Shown piece after piece: positions 16,801 to 23,991 of a DNA stretch of 64,000 nucleotides. Each line of letters begins with the position of its first letter. The first letter of the stretch is position 1. Under the pieces are notes generated by a model. It was not told the origin of the DNA. It searched no databases and saw only the letters and a list, made by a program, of their open reading frames with translations. Origin of the DNA: a virus; the IMG/VR virus record IMGVR_UViG_3300028840_001395, positions 248,001 through 312,000 of that record; one strand, written 5' to 3'. Both the position numbers and the translations under genes were made by a program.

Positions 16801-17862
16801 TCCGTCAGCCGCCCCGAGCTGCACAACGGCGTCGGCAGTGGTCGTCCCACCTACCCAGGTCGAGTTGAGCGCCCGGATGGTTGCCCCGTCGAGGCTCGAC
16901 AGGTGCGTGTCATCGTAGTTGATGAACACGTCGGTCGTGACATCGTGGGTGCCAGGCAGCAGCATGACCGTGCCACCACCGGCCTGTCCAACAGAATCCA
17001 GGGCAACCTGGATGCTCTCGCCCGGCGCGACGTAGAGGACGCCCTCGGGGATACCTGTCAGGGTGCCAGAGGTGCAGTCCACCCGAGCGGAGTCGTCCAT
17101 GTAGGGACTCTCCTGGGCGAACTGGAGGACGCCTGCGAAGTTCGTCCCGACGCAGATCCAGAACGGACTGGTGAAGGACGAGGCCGCATCGACCATCGTG
17201 CCGTTCTGGTCGGACTGGCCGCAGTAACGGAAGAACGTCGAGACGAATGCAGCCGGAGCCGTACAACCGAAGATGCTCTTACCCGTGTCGGGGGCGAAGT
17301 CGCACCCGATCAGGTCATTCCCACCCTCTACGACATCGAGCAACCAGTTCGGGGTGACCCCAGACGAAACGAGAAACTTGGTCCCCTCGAACTTGGTGCC
17401 GCCGATCTGGAGCTTGCCGCCGTTCTGGCATCTGACGACCGGGCGACCTTCTCCAACCGCGATGAATGCGGTTCCTCGGATGTCGATTGTGGTCGATACG
17501 TCGTGGTTGACGCCACCCTTGAGACAGAACACGGCCCCGCGTGAGCGCACCGCATCGGACAGGGCCTCTGCGATGGTCAGGTAGTCGCCGTTCCCGCCGG
17601 GATCGATCAGCGGGTGGAACCCTCGCTGTGGGTCATAGGCGGTGGTGAGGGGTTCCCACCCCCCGCCTCCGATAGACCCCTGGTCGTTGAACACTCGAAG
17701 GTGGAACTCGGTGGTGTTGAAGTAGAGCATCCCGTTCTGAGGGAAGCCCGTCCCGTCACCACTGGTGTCCCACTTGTCCGTCTGGATCTGGGTGTTGACA
17801 GCGGAGTCGCTGGCGAATTCACCGAGATAGTGAAGCTGCTCGTATGGAGTGGTCTGGCTCAT
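13843..17862 (-). CDS. Large beta-helix tail fibre or spike, anchor family C
   Basis: 1339 residues, the largest gene here. Residues 1-60 (TPYEQLHYLGEF, then WDTSGDGTGFPQNGMLYFNT) form an anchor shared with the neighbour at 17888. Long Asn/Gly/Asp-rich repeats follow, with two parallel beta-helix domains (about 75-620 and 660-930; the first has NosD-like runs such as NTITNNTVDGGTQGF). The C-terminal 400 residues are beta-rich with a YWDGAAWAELP segment. Pectin-lyase-fold spikes often trimerise and act on polysaccharides. A -10-like TAGAGT lies at 17878-17883 just before the ATG. Confidence 0.8.
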   Translation of the reverse strand: MSQTTPYEQLHYLGEFASDSAVNTQIQTDKWDTSGDGTGFPQNGMLYFNTTEFHLRVFNDQGSIGGGGWEPLTTAYDPQRGFHPLIDPGGNGDYLTIAEALSDAVRSRGAVFCLKGGVNHDVSTTIDIRGTAFIAVGEGRPVVRCQNGGKLQIGGTKFEGTKFLVSSGVTPNWLLDVVEGGNDLIGCDFAPDTGKSIFGCTAPAAFVSTFFRYCGQSDQNGTMVDAASSFTSPFWICVGTNFAGVLQFAQESPYMDDSARVDCTSGTLTGIPEGVLYVAPGESIQVALDSVGQAGGGTVMLLPGTHDVTTDVFINYDDTHLSSLDGATIRALNSTWVGGTTTADAVVQLGAADGTSPVNNCNVNAVNVSVEPNIHGIKVNGGDDNHVERCEAISTALKSSLRVGILFTDSTTAESSRFLCLNNLVSSTDGTDAWVDGVHLDGNNTLGTYGYGNGIFDSIVFGNVIRYNLETSYVFVDCSASSIFNNRARDVGYNNGGIGLALIGGTGNSIVANSVVECQSPTPNNNEGLYIRDTTGNTITNNTVDGGTQGFNSCITLLADADQNIVKNNILNNATVGIANASGCDENEISPNIFQSGLTTWITDADTSTRYGAASIVNAGSPDGAVNGVFGQKCRDTTNNDWYLNADYPVGTTWERLQLQPAQVVTVAKSGGDFTTIAAAIASITDASVNKPYEIVVYAGVYAEAPLTLKQYVILQSHSSGAAFIAATDNNNPLVTPVANTGLDGFAFIGPTNDAAVYVAGGVNNVQLNACNFVSGQTAIHCTGSGSGLLAEECKTFPGVTNGLLAENSGRIDCSNVLQHATNAFYADGGTIWVHNSGGQNNTNGLYADDGGIIYPHNVTQENCTNAVRIGSTGSGSTIEGNAVTCRGSTAYDLLVESASAVLSVTGIFRDEYISVEPGATFNATYFDPESTVEDGQTIAGALSIGLPESANDMNAGEGAPYTRDMVVITTDSTATSTTDGGNLTDVSEDAASPSGSTFTFQGTGANHTILIGTERADASDVLKTASLRFFQTTAAVEATTKSFALEYWDGAAWAELPVMATSVEDLYRYANELFIRANSNEDIFYPLQDDWTKKTISSKNLYWLRVRVTNALTTAPVFEQLQLGTSRLRTTGRGLLAMYGLARYKDSLLSGGNIFGESGGVTSGSLAVGSGGLPTGWNHAVKNSIFNGNGDAIYFQSRIPKGACTSCSLQVSVTFSVTTSGASTDGSVIMSVLPVEIAGVLEADPTGGLTPVARTVANTETLTAKAAQTTTVSAQFDTSNKIISITSDDIDISDYYEGDMLLIRVELDDDGTGNKDMLVWTADIEGVKWTLGERLPNG

Positions 17863-17887
17863 GTACCCTCTCGGGGCACTCTACCCG

Positions 17888-19333
17888 CTAGATGACGCGC
17901 CAGTCAGCGTTCGTGAGGCCCACCGCGATGTAGCGCCGGAATGGTGACGTGGTGCTGATGTAGATATCCCCGATCAGCGTCGGGGTCGTGACCCCGTTCG
18001 GGTTGACCGCTGCTCCGGACAGAATCTTCGGGAAGTTGGCGTCGATCTCGGTGAGTGCCGTCTCCACGTCGGTCGCGTTGTTGAGCCGGGTCTTGGTGTC
18101 TGTTCCGACGAGGGACGCACCCTCAGAACCACCCGTGGTCGAGCCGATCTCGGTCTCGGTGTAGTAGCGGTCGTCGTGGATGTGCTCGCCGCTCGCGTTG
18201 ACCACCCCACCGTTGCTCGTCAGGGTGTTGTACTCGGCAGAGGTCATGTGGTAGTACTCGCCGCCACCCGCAGGGGTGCCACCCTGCAGACCCGAGAGAG
18301 CGTTGTGACTGACGATGCTGCCGAAGCTCACCCAGGAGCCCGCCGGATAGGCGTCGTTGTACACGTAGGCCTTGTTCTCATCCTCGACCCACGTTGCGGT
18401 GCCCTCATCCGGAACCGTGAACTCCCAGCCGCTCCCACCGATGCTCGCGGGAATCCACTCCGCGATCTGCTCATCCTTGCCGTTCCAGGCTCCCGAGCCA
18501 CCCGCTGCGACGATGTAGCGGGCGTTGTCCACCGGAGCGAGAGGCGGCGTGTTCAGGCTCTGGGTGATGACCGACTCCTGCCAGTCGAGGCCCTGGATCT
18601 TCTGATCGACATACGCCTTGGTCGCCGCGTCTTGCGGGTTGAACGGGTCAACCACGTTGACGATCTTGTTGGTGTTCATGTCCAACTCGTCCATGATATC
18701 GACCTGGCCCGCCGTGGCGTTCGAGGTCGAGATCAGAACGAGGTTGTCACCCGCATCCGTGCCACCGTAGAGTGTCTGACCGCCGGATCGGCCCGCCAGA
18801 AGGGCGTACTGGGTGTGGTCGTCATCCAGGAGGGAGGCGGCGTTCAGTTGGCCGTGGTCGATGTCGCCCACGTCGATGAAGGAGTTGTCGAGCTGTCCAT
18901 TGGCGTCGAGAACGATGGGCTTCCCGGCGTCCCCCGCTCCCGCCGACGAGTTGATGAACTCGGTCTCACGGAAGTAGAGGCTGTCGTGGTGGTGCTGGCT
19001 GGACGCATCCCCGATTCCACCGTTGTCCGTCAGGTCATCATACTGGGTCTGACTCAGGTGGTAGTACTCGTCGCCACCGACCGAGGCCAAACCACCCTGC
19101 AGCCCGGCAAGGCTGTTATGGTTGCTCGTGCCAGCGATGGAGGCCCACTGGGTTCCGTCCCAGAGCAGGAAGATCTTGGATGTCGTGTTGTAGTAGAACA
19201 TTCCCGCCTGGGGATTGCCGGTGCCATCCCCATTGGTGTCCCAGTCGTTGGCCTGGACTTCTGCAGTCGCTGCCGCATCGTTGGCGTGCTCGCCCATGTA
19301 GTTCTGCTGCTCGTAAGGTGCGGTGAATCCCAT
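17888..19333 (-). CDS. Tail fibre with anchor family C and DUF2793-like segment
   Basis: 481 residues. The start (APYEQQNYMGEHANDAA, NDWDTNGDGTGNPQAGM) matches the anchor of the 1339-residue fibre. Two repeats of the form H-N-x-L-(A/S)-G-L-Q-G-G...EYYH occur near residues 73-100 and 345-375. Between them a segment with DDDHTQYALLAGRSGG and a DUF2793-like part (GLDWQESVI to GGSGWEFTVPDEGTA) appear, both common in phage fibres. These repeats usually form collagen-like or beta-prism shafts. Confidence 0.75.
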   Translation of the reverse strand: MGFTAPYEQQNYMGEHANDAAATAEVQANDWDTNGDGTGNPQAGMFYYNTTSKIFLLWDGTQWASIAGTSNHNSLAGLQGGLASVGGDEYYHLSQTQYDDLTDNGGIGDASSQHHHDSLYFRETEFINSSAGAGDAGKPIVLDANGQLDNSFIDVGDIDHGQLNAASLLDDDHTQYALLAGRSGGQTLYGGTDAGDNLVLISTSNATAGQVDIMDELDMNTNKIVNVVDPFNPQDAATKAYVDQKIQGLDWQESVITQSLNTPPLAPVDNARYIVAAGGSGAWNGKDEQIAEWIPASIGGSGWEFTVPDEGTATWVEDENKAYVYNDAYPAGSWVSFGSIVSHNALSGLQGGTPAGGGEYYHMTSAEYNTLTSNGGVVNASGEHIHDDRYYTETEIGSTTGGSEGASLVGTDTKTRLNNATDVETALTEIDANFPKILSGAAVNPNGVTTPTLIGDIYISTTSPFRRYIAVGLTNADWRVI

Positions 19334-19398
19334 CTTCGTTCCCCTTCCAGCCGTCCCTGCCTAGCGGCAGCTATTAGCAATCTACCGAACTTCGGGGT

Positions 19399-20886
19399 CT
19401 AAACGACTCTCCAAGTCGTCCCTGGCCCCGGATCATCGATGTTCATGTACCAGCGCGTGTTGATGGTGTCCCAGTATCGCTGCCCGATCTCTCCATTCGT
19501 GACACCGTTCGGGTTCCCAGGCCCAGTCAGAATCAAGACCTGGCTCACCACCTGGAGAGCTGTAGCCGTATTCCCCGCCCCATCATCCACGCTCTCGGCA
19601 GCATCCACGATGCCGTCATTGTCGATGTCATAGACCGACTTGAGCATCACGTCCGGGTCTTGGACTCCGGCGATGGTGAGGAACAAAGTCCCGTTATCAG
19701 TCTGGTTTCCGGTCAGATGGGTCACGAACATCCGAAGTTCGGCCCCGGCATCCACGATGTAGGCATCGTTGGTGACCAGGTGCCCGACTTCGAGGTCAGC
19801 GTGTCCGCTCCGCGACCAGATGCCGAGAGCGTTCCCGACCGCAGGCCCAACCTCCTCGATGGTGTGGATATGACCCACGGTGGTTCCAGCTCCGACCCGC
19901 GACACGCCGGTCAGGAAGCCCGGCCCGGCTCCCGAAATGGTGATGGTGCCGATGTCAAGCTGCATCGTGCCCTGGTTGCTGGAATCATCCCCAACCGCGA
20001 AGCCGTTTTCTACCTCGATGCGACCGGCCTTGTAGAAAAGTGTCCCGTTCAAAGCCGTGTTCAGCGCACCAATGCCCGTTCCGTAGAGCTTGACGTGCCG
20101 GATGTCCGCCCATGAAGTCCCAGTTCCCATGAACTTGAAAACGCCAATATCATTCGAGACAATCTGACGCCCAAGCTCGATTCCGGCCTCATCTGCAAGG
20201 GTGATCGTCCCCGACAGAGTGGCGTCCGGGGCCAGGACTTCAATCCACTGGGATATATTGAGGTTCTCGATATATCTCCCGCCGTCGAGACAGACGATGG
20301 AGAAACGATTGCTCGTGGTGGGGCCTTGTGCAACAGCGGCGGTGATGGCTGCACTGAGGGTGAGCTTCGCATCGGCCCAGGAGCGACCGCTCTTGGCATC
20401 GTTGCCGTGCTTGCCGACGAAGATACTGTTCTGGGAGACCCATCCCGCCGTGGACGCGGTGCCGAGGATCTGGTTGCCCGACCGGATGAGGTAGTCGCCG
20501 TCCGCGATGTCCCCGATGTCGAGTTGAGTCGGCCCGCTGGTCTCGGTGACGCCGACGACGATGGGGTCAGGATAGGTTCCGTCAAGCTGCCCACCCGCCG
20601 GGCCAGTAGGGGTCGTGCTGATCGCGGCCAGAAACTCGGCGCTGAGGACGAACTCGTAGATGAGGTAGCCCAGGTCAATGAAGCCCTTGATCTTGCCTTT
20701 CTCGAAGGACAGGGCCACCTGGGTGGTGAAGTTGAGGTCGATGGTCTCGTAGGGCTTGATGTAGATTGGGCCGGATGTGAGTTGCCCGAACGCAGGGCCG
20801 TCCGTCGCCTCGTAGAGGTCGTCCAGATAGAGGAGATCTTCCTTGATCCCCGTGTGAGTCAGCCGCAGTGTGATGGCGGCAGGCAT
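19399..20886 (-). CDS. Tail spike, anchor family A
   Basis: 495 residues. The anchor (LRLTHTGIKE, LDDLYEATDGPAFG, VALSFEKGKIKGF) belongs to the same family as the spikes at 7581, 9263 and 31362. Next comes TGPAGGQLDGTYPDPIVVG, a fibre shaft motif, then SIFVGKHGNDAKSG, an entry into a right-handed beta helix extending to about residue 400. The C-terminal segment (NPNGVTNGEIGQRYWDTI) resembles fibre-end peptides. Start fixed at ATG 20886, 10 nt after the previous stop. Confidence 0.8.
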   Translation of the reverse strand: MPAAITLRLTHTGIKEDLLYLDDLYEATDGPAFGQLTSGPIYIKPYETIDLNFTTQVALSFEKGKIKGFIDLGYLIYEFVLSAEFLAAISTTPTGPAGGQLDGTYPDPIVVGVTETSGPTQLDIGDIADGDYLIRSGNQILGTASTAGWVSQNSIFVGKHGNDAKSGRSWADAKLTLSAAITAAVAQGPTTSNRFSIVCLDGGRYIENLNISQWIEVLAPDATLSGTITLADEAGIELGRQIVSNDIGVFKFMGTGTSWADIRHVKLYGTGIGALNTALNGTLFYKAGRIEVENGFAVGDDSSNQGTMQLDIGTITISGAGPGFLTGVSRVGAGTTVGHIHTIEEVGPAVGNALGIWSRSGHADLEVGHLVTNDAYIVDAGAELRMFVTHLTGNQTDNGTLFLTIAGVQDPDVMLKSVYDIDNDGIVDAAESVDDGAGNTATALQVVSQVLILTGPGNPNGVTNGEIGQRYWDTINTRWYMNIDDPGPGTTWRVV

Positions 20887-20896
20887 TCAGGCCACC

Positions 20897-21250
20897 CTAT
20901 TCCGCACGTCGTCCAATGATACCCGTCTTCAACAGGATGGTGTTGGCAGCCTCCCCGAGGTATTCTTTCAGTTCATCGTAAGCATCGGGGTCACCCTCCG
21001 ACATCCCGATGTACTTCTGGGCCGACCGAGGAATCCGGAAGGCCTCCTCGAACTTGCGGGCAGGTATCCATCCCCGACTACCCTGCCGGGACAGTTCCCA
21101 GAAATACCGGGTGTAACGCCGGGCTTCCACCGGAATATCGGCGTCTTGAATCAGCTTGGTGAGGAGAGCCGCGACTTCATTCGCCGCCTGCTCAAGGAGG
21201 CCAGCCTGGATGAAGCGAGCAGCGACACGGCGAGCAGAGGGCGCGGGCAT
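20897..21250 (-). CDS. Small helical protein with N-terminal RVAARF tag
   Basis: 117 residues starting MPAPSARRVAARFIQAGLL, so the R-V-A-A-R-aromatic tag is at the very N-terminus. The rest is predicted helical, basic in the middle (RRYTRYFWELSRQG) and without Cys or membrane segments. GGAGG lies 9 nt before the ATG. Family not recognised. The tag groups it with the Dps-like and DUF5824-like proteins as a likely virion component. Confidence 0.6.
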   Translation of the reverse strand: MPAPSARRVAARFIQAGLLEQAANEVAALLTKLIQDADIPVEARRYTRYFWELSRQGSRGWIPARKFEEAFRIPRSAQKYIGMSEGDPDAYDELKEYLGEAANTILLKTGIIGRRAE

Positions 21251-21286
21251 ACCTGTACCTCCTGCAAAGGAGGCGGTATAGAGAAG

Positions 21287-21601
21287 CTATCGGATAGGGA
21301 AGCGCCCCCGAGACATATCCCGAATGATCCTCCGGGGGTTGCGGGGGTCATTTTGATGGGCAAGCCCCTCCAGATGGAGGGTCATCTGGTTCCAGAGCCG
21401 GAACTTGGCGGGCGGGGGAATCTCTCTGGCATCGGCCATCCGGCGTAGTTCGGCGGGGTCGGGCACCGCTCGACGGTCGCGGCCACCAGGAAGCAGGTTG
21501 GCGAACTCCAGGTCGTCAGCCGGGTGCCACCTGTGACGTGACATGCGCTGAAGGCGCTCGATGCGGACAGCCAGCCGTTGCAGGTCAAGAGGACTGATCA
21601 T
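21287..21601 (-). CDS. Small basic helical protein of unknown function
   Basis: 104 residues from ATG 21601, overlapping the end of the ADP-ribosylglycohydrolase gene by 17 nt. It is rich in Arg (RIERLQRMSRHRWHP near the N-terminus, RNPRRIIRDMSRGR near the end) and has one Trp-containing core (PAKFRLWNQMTLHLEGL). It might bind nucleic acid, but no known motif is visible. It is last in the unit that starts at promoter copy 4. Confidence 0.55.
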   Translation of the reverse strand: MISPLDLQRLAVRIERLQRMSRHRWHPADDLEFANLLPGGRDRRAVPDPAELRRMADAREIPPPAKFRLWNQMTLHLEGLAHQNDPRNPRRIIRDMSRGRFPIR

Positions 21602-22604
21602 CGGGCTCCTCCGTGGTGTCGTTGAAGAAGGAGAGGATGTCCTCATCCAGGCCATCATCGTCCGGGTCATCCCCCTCCGGAGGCTCGGAGTCCTCCTCCG
21701 GGGCCACGTCGGACTCCAGCGGGAACGCCGCCTCAAGCTGGGCGTCGATCTTGGCGAGGTAGTCGCGTCCGTAAGGCCCGTTCTCCAGGCCTTCGATGAG
21801 ATGGTCGGGGATGTCCTGCTCGATATCCGGGTGCTGCGAGGCTGCGGCCATCCCGATTGCCGCTACCGTGTCCACGTCACCACTCCAGCCCACGAACGTC
21901 CGGAGCAGCCCGCTCATGGTTCTCTTGTCTCCCCTGCGTGTGTTGAACGGCATCACCACCGCGTGCATCACGTTCATCGCGTCCGTGGTCACGGGGTTTT
22001 GAACGGCACACCCGAAGCTGGAGAAATCGTGGGCTCCGCACTTGCTGTCCATGTACTTGACCAGGTTGTCGTGTTGGGTCAGGTCGAATCCCCGGCGGCA
22101 GAGATGGGTCAGGAACGCCGCCCCACTGGCAGCGACCATCGCTGTCGGAGTCGCGTGGGTCAGAGAAGCCTGCCATGCGGCTCGGTCGATCACGAGCCTC
22201 TCGTCCGGCAGCAGGCCCAGGACGGGTGCCCGCATCGCGCCCCCGCACTTGGCACTGTGCGGACGCAGGCGGCGAAGTAGCTCGGTGCCGTCCTTGATCT
22301 CCATCAGGAGCTTGTAGAAGCCCCCCGAGTAGCCCGTCCGGGGGTCGCGCTTGAACGCTTCCACGAAGGCGTCGGCCAGGTTGAGCGTGGTCAAGGGCTG
22401 GCCCGACAGCATGAACTCCGCGAGGGCGAGCGACATCTGAGTGTCGTCGGTGTACATGCCGGGCTTGTGGTCGCCCTTGGAGAGCTGGTGGGGGTAGTAC
22501 TTCTCCAGGGTGTTGTGCTTGTCCACGAACTCCCTCGGGCGGAACTCGAAGCCCGCCCCGTAACTATCAGCGACAGCCATAGAGACCAGGAGTCCGTGCT
22601 TCAC
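21585..22604 (-). CDS. ADP-ribosylglycohydrolase
   Basis: 339 residues from GTG 22604 with GGAGG four bases upstream; GTGA overlap with the preceding gene. It has the two metal-site signatures of the DraG/ARH fold: YTDDTQMSLA (residues 51-60) and GWSGDVDTVAAIG (239-251), with GDVDT in place of the usual GDTDT. The C-terminal 45 residues are a low-complexity acidic tail (EEDSEPPEGDDPDDD). The enzymes remove ADP-ribose from proteins or nucleic acids, or act on related ADP-ribosyl compounds. In a phage early island the likely role is to undo ADP-ribosylation by a host defence or by the phage itself. Substrate is unknown. Confidence 0.85.
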   Translation of the reverse strand: MKHGLLVSMAVADSYGAGFEFRPREFVDKHNTLEKYYPHQLSKGDHKPGMYTDDTQMSLALAEFMLSGQPLTTLNLADAFVEAFKRDPRTGYSGGFYKLLMEIKDGTELLRRLRPHSAKCGGAMRAPVLGLLPDERLVIDRAAWQASLTHATPTAMVAASGAAFLTHLCRRGFDLTQHDNLVKYMDSKCGAHDFSSFGCAVQNPVTTDAMNVMHAVVMPFNTRRGDKRTMSGLLRTFVGWSGDVDTVAAIGMAAASQHPDIEQDIPDHLIEGLENGPYGRDYLAKIDAQLEAAFPLESDVAPEEDSEPPEGDDPDDDGLDEDILSFFNDTTEEPDDQSS

Positions 22605-22783
22605 GATACCTCCGCCGGGGTGCAGACACCGGCCTCGATGAGACCCTGGGCCGTGCGACCGAACCAGCCCTGCAACTGCCAGCAGACGCCCGTGTCGATC
22701 AGGGTCTGCCACGCCTCGCGCTGCTTCTCCTCGTCGGCCTCGTCCACGCCCTCTGCGATCATAGTCGCGGTGAGCACGTCCAT
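22601..22783 (-). CDS. Small DUF7417-like early protein
   Basis: 60 residues from ATG 22783, first gene behind promoter copy 4. The core reads WQTLIDTGVCWQLQGWFGRT followed by AQGLIEAG, a motif recurrent in short phage proteins of the DUF7417 type. The N-terminal half is acidic and helical. No catalytic residues are evident. The overlap with the ADP-ribosylglycohydrolase suggests coordinated synthesis. Confidence 0.65.
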   Translation of the reverse strand: MDVLTATMIAEGVDEADEEKQREAWQTLIDTGVCWQLQGWFGRTAQGLIEAGVCTPAEVS

Positions 22784-22803
22784 CTCTCACCTCCGTCCTA
22801 CAT

Positions 22804-22832
22804 AGACTACTCTGTCGCGCCCCGAAATAAGA
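22804..22832 (-). promoter_or_regulatory. Early-type promoter, copy 4
   Basis: Minus strand TCTTAT (22832-22827), 17-nt spacer, TAGTCT (22809-22804). It is back to back with copy 5; the two -35 elements form a 19-nt palindrome (22825-22843). Confidence 0.75.
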
Positions 22833-22835
22833 CAG

Positions 22836-22864
22836 TCTTATTTTACCGCCCCCCGGAGTAGTCT
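22836..22864 (+). promoter_or_regulatory. Early-type promoter, copy 5
   Basis: TCTTAT (22836-22841), 17-nt spacer, TAGTCT (22859-22864). Expected start at about 22870, only one or two bases before the ATG at 22872, so the message would be leaderless. Confidence 0.75.
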
Positions 22865-22871
22865 AGGTGTG

Positions 22872-23972
22872 ATGGAAGCGCCGAAGATACATTACGACCA
22901 CTTCCTCGGGGTGCGACCCGAGGTGAGACGGGTCATCGCCCAAGCCCTGAATGGGGACATCTCCTCGCTGCAGCGGTCGGTGATGATCCAGGGCAGCTAC
23001 CGGCCCTCCCTGGCGATTTCCCTTCAGGCGTCCTACCAGTATGCCCACTGCGGGCAGCAGGTGTACGTGGTCGGCCCGAAGTATCAGCGCATGTTCGCGG
23101 ACACGCCCTGCGACCACATCCCCGACGTGTTCTTCAAGCTCCCGCACGACTGCTTCTACATCGCACTCCCGAACAGTGACCTGATGACCTGGGAACCCGA
23201 GTTCGGCTACCACCAGGTCGCGGGCCTCTACGTCTATCGGGCCACACCCAACGACATCCTGTTCATCATCTGGGGCAAGGAGAACGAGAAGGCCAAGGAG
23301 GTCGGAGACGACACCCTGTTCTGGCTGCGGTTGGAGCCGGACAAGACTCCGGCGACTGTGCTGGATGACGGGGTTCGCATCCTCGACCTCGACCAGCACG
23401 TCGAGGACATCATCTCCGACCGGGAGAACGAGGTCTCCGATCCCGGCCTGTCAACCCCCGATGAGAAGCGGCCCGAGCAGATCGAGTTGGCCCGCACCAT
23501 CTTGCGAATCGCCATCAATACCATCCTGCACCTGAACGGTGACAGCGCCGACACAGAGCGGGACACGAGCCGCCCAGCCCGGAAGAAGGCCAAGACGAAG
23601 GCTCTCCGAAAGAAGCTCGCCCGGAAGAAGAACCTCCGGGCGCGGGACAAGAGGAAGGCCCAGGTCAAGCTCGACTCGATGAGCGAGGCCATCGTCATCT
23701 GGCTTGGCCGGAAGATCGAGAACAATCCGAAGATCCGCGTGCCCCGTCGAGGGAACGGCAGTGGCGGAACCTGGCTGGCTCGCAAGGGCCACCGGCACCA
23801 CTACTGGGTCGGGAAGAGACACGTCAACGAGGAGGGCAAGCGGGTCGGAGAGCGCCTCATCATGAAGTGGGTCGCCCCCGTTTACAGGATGCCCGGCGAC
23901 CCGGACGCACCGACTAGAGAGCACCGATTCATCGGGGAAAAGGAGGACTACACCGACGCTCCAAAGGGGTAG
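22872..23972 (+). CDS. AcrVA2-like protein (putative anti-CRISPR family)
   Basis: 366 residues from ATG 22872. Several blocks match the AcrVA2 family in order. VFFKLPHDCFYIALP (about 86-100) corresponds to the family's F-x-N-L-P-x-W-C-V-Y-V-D. HQVAGLYVYRA follows, and near the C-terminus ARKGHRHHYWVGKR then IMKWVAPVYRMP corresponds to RRGHWHGYW...RWQPAVFVN. A long basic insert (KKAKTKALRKKLARKKNLR) separates the halves. AcrVA2 blocks Cas12a production by acting on its nascent chain and message; many homologues in phages lack a tested target. First gene of a strong early unit. The family call rests on remembered motifs; activity is inference. Confidence 0.7.
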   Translation: MEAPKIHYDHFLGVRPEVRRVIAQALNGDISSLQRSVMIQGSYRPSLAISLQASYQYAHCGQQVYVVGPKYQRMFADTPCDHIPDVFFKLPHDCFYIALPNSDLMTWEPEFGYHQVAGLYVYRATPNDILFIIWGKENEKAKEVGDDTLFWLRLEPDKTPATVLDDGVRILDLDQHVEDIISDRENEVSDPGLSTPDEKRPEQIELARTILRIAINTILHLNGDSADTERDTSRPARKKAKTKALRKKLARKKNLRARDKRKAQVKLDSMSEAIVIWLGRKIENNPKIRVPRRGNGSGGTWLARKGHRHHYWVGKRHVNEEGKRVGERLIMKWVAPVYRMPGDPDAPTREHRFIGEKEDYTDAPKG

Positions 23973-23991
23973 TATCCCTGTGGAGGTCACC

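Noticed and set aside
14500-17544. 1014-codon plus-strand open frame
   Set aside because: It is antisense to the large beta-helix fibre gene; its repetitive Val/Asp/Gly/Arg composition is what a GC-rich opposite strand yields. No ribosome site and no domain.
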